A stretch of DNA of 19,057 nucleotides from Chitinophagaceae bacterium (GTDB taxonomy: Bacteria > Bacteroidota > Bacteroidia > Chitinophagales > Chitinophagaceae): positions 1-19,057 of the forward strand of contig CANEWV010000003.1 in NCBI GenBank assembly GCA_947442905.1. Reading direction: 5' to 3'. Made by a program: the position numbers and the translations under genes. Below are positions 17,101 to 19,057 of this stretch, piece by piece; the first letter of the stretch is position 1; each line of letters opens with the position of its first letter. The notes below the pieces were generated by a model. That model had not been told where the DNA came from. It ran no database searches and saw nothing but the letters and a program-made list of their open reading frames with translations.

Positions 17101-17321
17101 CCAGCATCTGTATAGGTAAGACATAAAATATTTTCCGGCCTAGTGTCGCTTTCTAACAATATTTTTCCAATACGTGCGCCTAGTATTTGTGTTTTTCCTG
17201 TTCCAGGGCCAGCAATCACCATAACGGGCCCTTCCATATTATCAACTGCTTTTTTTTGTGCTGGGTTAAGTCCCTGCATCATGGTATTAAAAGCGGCTAG
17301 TTGTTCTGTTTTAGTGATCAT
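14172..17321 (-). CDS. UvrD/Rep-type helicase fused to a PD-(D/E)XK nuclease
   Basis: 1049 residues in one frame. The first 700 are a superfamily 1A helicase: Walker A AGPGTGKT (37-44), motif II LVDEYQDTS (271-279), motif III VGDDDQSIYRFQGA (301-314), NNYRST (337-342), motif V TAHGSKGLEFEHVF (638-651) and motif VI FYVALTRA (693-700). Residues about 775-1030 are a RecB/AddB-type nuclease: C789 in LKCPLQFYY, H816 in FGSAVHFALE, D906 in GKLDKIEF, D919 and K921 in VVDYKTG. C1017, C1022 and C1025 near the end, with C789, could bind an iron-sulfur cluster; spacing differs from AddB. The layout resembles the helicase-nuclease chains AddA/AdnB and should act in resection of DNA ends. It heads an operon with a lipoprotein, recR and an OB/YceI gene. 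Confidence 0.92.
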   Translation of the reverse strand: MITKTEQLAAFNTMMQGLNPAQKKAVDNMEGPVMVIAGPGTGKTQILGARIGKILLESDTRPENILCLTYTDAGVVAMRKRLLDFIGPDAYKVNLYTFHAFCNDIIQENLSLFEKTSLDPISDLEKIALFKTLIDQFPKNHPLKRYRGDVYFEINNLQQLFSTMKKEGWTPDYINTCIDAFIADIPNREEFVYKRAYKGFKAGDLKENKIEEATEKMEKLRAAVAAFPVFQQMMRAKNRYDFDDMINWVIRAFDEDKYLLVRYQEQYQYILVDEYQDTSGTQNKLVEQLISFWDTPNIFVVGDDDQSIYRFQGANIENMQAFADKFSDSLLTVVLTNNYRSTQAILDVSKTLIDKNEERLVKKIEGLSKDLVASNTNLTPLTHTPVIEVYESPRAEMIGITTAVEALINCGTAPGQIAVIYKENKYGEELGSYFKEKNIPYYSKRSVNILHQPTPQKLVKLLTYLAAEHDIPYGGDELLFEILHFDWFQIPPIEIAKLSAAVADRRFGDNKTSLRRLIAEKLTGQGEDLFSKEIPGLQAAATFIEKVIADVPNETLQTLFENCIKESGLLRCIMESPDKHWELKLLTGLFDFIKEETRRNPRLTLDALVTIFSLMNKEGLALPLAKISGSHSAVNLLTAHGSKGLEFEHVFVVGCNASNWEKKKKPGGGYQLPDTIFVSGPAFKEEEELRRLFYVALTRAAKHLHISYTQYKNDGKEIEPSLFVAEIIDGYALVPTKTNITEAQLSEFALIGFSKEQAPEIEKEEADFVDKLLDKFVMNVTALNNYLKCPLQFYYNNLVRVPSGKSEATEFGSAVHFALEMLFQKMQKNNNVFQSKELFISDFNWYMHRHRENFTKEQFDRRMEYGEIVLTNYYDANIGSWNKVMLAETNIRNVVVKGVPLKGKLDKIEFDGKSVNVVDYKTGDIDKARPKIKPPHDKDPNGGDYWRQAVFYKILIDNYPSKDWEAISATFDFIEPDKTGVYKQEKVVVTPQDIATVTQQIETVWQKIKNKEFYTGCGKNECHWCNFVKTNKISIALHELNEDQDESGD

Positions 17322-17430
17322 GCTTAAAGGTAAAATTTATAAGGTTACTTGAGAGCGGTGCACCCTTATTTTTAATTAAAATTTAGTCAAACATTTATAC
17401 TCCATTTTTGTTGTAAGCTAAACGACCCTT

Positions 17431-17898
17431 ATGTCTAAAGTATATACGATCAAAACGGTGCAAAAAATTCCAATTTCACTAGCAGAAGCTTGGGACTTTT
17501 TTAGCAAGCCTTCCAATTTAGCTGCCATTACTCCAGATAACCTTGGTTTTAATATTATTAGCAAATACCATGGCGAGCGAATGTATCCGGGACAAATTAT
17601 TGAATACACGGTAAAACCCGTTTTAGGTATTCCACTTTACTGGATGACCGAAATCACCCATGTAGAGGATCACAAATATTTTGTGGACGAACAGCGTTTT
17701 GGCCCCTATAGCATGTGGCATCACCAGCACCATTTTAAGGAAATCGAAGGTGGCGTTGAAATGACTGATATTGTACATTACAAACTCCCTCTTGGTATAC
17801 TAGGCGATATTGCACACGCTTTATTTGTAAAAGCACAGCTTACCCATATTTTTGATTACCGCTTTGTAGCAGTAGATAAAAAATACGGAAAGTTTTAA
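17431..17898 (+). CDS. SRPBCC (START-like) superfamily protein
   Basis: 155 residues, one domain of the Bet v1/START-like fold. Typical features are the first strand and helix IPISLAEAWDFFSKPSNLAAITP (13-35), the paired strands IIEYTVKPVLGIPLYWMTEIT, the FVDEQRFGPYSMWHHQHHF strand-turn (84-102) and the C-terminal helix beginning GDIAHALFVKAQL. The FVDEQ..GPY..WHH pattern is that of the polyketide-cyclase-like group often found beside or fused to TIGR01777 epimerases; no such gene is seen here. A hydrophobic ligand is inferred. Cytoplasmic. It is divergent from the helicase operon, and its stop codon overlaps the tail of the convergent glycoside hydrolase gene by four bases. It is sometimes misnamed cell division inhibitor in databases. 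Confidence 0.85.
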   Translation: MSKVYTIKTVQKIPISLAEAWDFFSKPSNLAAITPDNLGFNIISKYHGERMYPGQIIEYTVKPVLGIPLYWMTEITHVEDHKYFVDEQRFGPYSMWHHQHHFKEIEGGVEMTDIVHYKLPLGILGDIAHALFVKAQLTHIFDYRFVAVDKKYGKF

Positions 17899-19057
17899 TT
17901 GAGTTCTACTAGGCCGCTTACATTGTTGTTGAGATCTACAGATGCCACATACAGTTTTTCATTCTTTTTTTGTGCCATACTACTGATGTCAACAGTCGCC
18001 GTTTTTGAAGCAACCAATAATTTTATCAGTTGTGCATTTTTAGCATTTGCTTTTACGCCCACTCCGCAAGAAAAAATACCAAATGATTTTATTTTTTCTT
18101 TGCCATTATAATTTATTACAAAATTAGCGGCACTCTTTTTTTGAATGGTTGGCGCATCGGGTGCAACATCATCTAGCCATGGCATTGGAGGCACAAGGGC
18201 TGGATATTTGTAATGATTATTTTGCAAACTATCGTTCCATCCGTTTGGATTTTTTGAAAAAGTACTGCTGTTGTAAAACACACTACCCTGTGTGTTTGTA
18301 AAGGAGCGCAATAAATTAATTTGATCTGGAATTTGGTTGTAATTTTTCCAAGCATCATTGGTACCTGCTCTGTAAATGCCATGCCCAATGTATAAGTGCT
18401 TGCCATAGGCATAATCATTCCACCATTTTAAAAGCACATCATAATCTGCTAGCTTGTGACCACGCTCCCAATAGAGTTGCGGTACTACATAATCGATCCA
18501 ACCTTTTTGTAGCCATAATAAAATGTCGGCGTATAAATCATCATAATTGGTTTGACCTCCTTTTGTTTCACTGCCTCTTGGATCCTGCGTTTTATTTCTC
18601 CAAACACCAAACGGACTAATACCAAATTTAACACGCGCATTAGTCGCTAATATTGTTTTTTTGAGTTGCACAATAATGCTATCACAATTACTTCTTCTCC
18701 ATTCGTCTTTAGATAATCCTTTTCCATATTTTGCAAAACTTGCTTGGTCTGGAAATTCTTTTCCTGCAATACGATAAGGGTAAAAATAATCATCCATATG
18801 CACCGCATCAATGGCATATCTGGTTACCAAGTCTTTTACAATCGCTGACGTGTGTGAACGAACAGCGGGAAGTCCTGGATCAAAATATTTTTTATCTCCA
18901 TAAATTAAAAACCATTCTGGATGCTCTTTGGTAATATGATTTTCTGCTACAGAGGATCTGTTGATATTAAAAACGGCACGGTATGGGTTAAGCCATGCAT
19001 GAAATTCCATGCCACGTTTGTGCGTTTCTTCAATCATAAAAGCAAGCGGATCGTAAA
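17895..19057 (-). CDS. GHL10-type (DUF187) glycoside hydrolase, 5' end cut by window edge
   Basis: About 386 residues of the C-terminal part are present. The reading frame stays open to the window edge: YDPLAF precedes the first in-window ATG (19037), matching the family, so the real start lies outside. Family 10-like / DUF187 motifs are clear: THKRGMEFHAWLNPYRA, the short VHMDDYFYPY with acidic residues at the strand end, FGISPFGVWRN and YVVPQLYWERG. These enzymes have a TIM barrel and probably act on a polysaccharide or peptidoglycan-like glycan; an exported location is expected but the signal peptide is outside the window. The last 100 residues, after PPMPWLDDVAPDAPTIQKK, form a separate beta-rich, fibronectin-like domain ending VASVDLNNNVSGLVEL. 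Substrate unknown. Confidence 0.9.
   Translation of the reverse strand, partial: YDPLAFMIEETHKRGMEFHAWLNPYRAVFNINRSSVAENHITKEHPEWFLIYGDKKYFDPGLPAVRSHTSAIVKDLVTRYAIDAVHMDDYFYPYRIAGKEFPDQASFAKYGKGLSKDEWRRSNCDSIIVQLKKTILATNARVKFGISPFGVWRNKTQDPRGSETKGGQTNYDDLYADILLWLQKGWIDYVVPQLYWERGHKLADYDVLLKWWNDYAYGKHLYIGHGIYRAGTNDAWKNYNQIPDQINLLRSFTNTQGSVFYNSSTFSKNPNGWNDSLQNNHYKYPALVPPMPWLDDVAPDAPTIQKKSAANFVINYNGKEKIKSFGIFSCGVGVKANAKNAQLIKLLVASKTATVDISSMAQKKNEKLYVASVDLNNNVSGLVELN

Noticed and set aside
1..19057. Defence island, prophage, integrative element or CRISPR
   Set aside because: No recombinase, transposase, toxin-antitoxin pair, phage gene, attachment repeat or spaced repeat is visible; the helicase-nuclease is best explained as a housekeeping repair enzyme.

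Overview
The window looks like core chromosome of a Bacteroidota bacterium, most probably in the Chitinophagaceae or a neighbouring family. The pointers are AT-rich sequence, promoter -7 boxes of the Bacteroidetes form TAnnTTTG, A-rich leaders without Shine-Dalgarno motifs, a DUF4286 gene, a small bTHX ribosomal protein gene, an Ig-like lipoprotein and a methionine synthase split over two genes. Two genes run off the edges. I see no tRNA, rRNA, insertion sequence, CRISPR array, integrase or prophage gene.

Layout. 1-1529: two divergent family 2 glycosyltransferases, the first cut by the window edge, so this is probably the end of a surface-polysaccharide locus. 1492-3131: a small exported CxxC membrane protein, divergent from a Tat-exported class V aminotransferase-like PLP enzyme. 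3138-3713: two small highly expressed genes on the minus strand, HU and bTHX, with clear terminators and a good HU promoter. 3946-6411 (minus): an apparent operon of an unrecognised exported protein, exonuclease III and a DUF4286 protein. 6490-7221 (plus): a LOG-family nucleotide phosphoribohydrolase. 7234-10978 (minus): split metH, preceded by a 190-base leader with several hairpins. 11169-17321 (minus): a tight operon of a UvrD-type helicase-nuclease, an Ig-like lipoprotein, RecR and an OB-fold/YceI fusion. 17431-19057: an SRPBCC-fold protein converging on a truncated GHL10-type glycoside hydrolase.

How the genes work together. The clearest functional unit is metH: the homocysteine/zinc module is one gene, and the folate, cobalamin and reactivation modules are the next, 16 bases downstream. 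The helicase-nuclease and RecR share an operon and both act in DNA break or gap repair, while the two genes interleaved with them make envelope proteins. Exonuclease III sits in a second, separate minus-strand operon.

I found no convincing new multi-gene defence or mobile system. The best candidate for something undescribed is the structured RNA leader in front of metH, which does not resemble the SAM or cobalamin riboswitches I know. Next are the altered Fe-S cysteine spacing of the helicase-nuclease, the OB/YceI fusion and the Tat-exported PLP enzyme whose base composition shifts partway through the gene.
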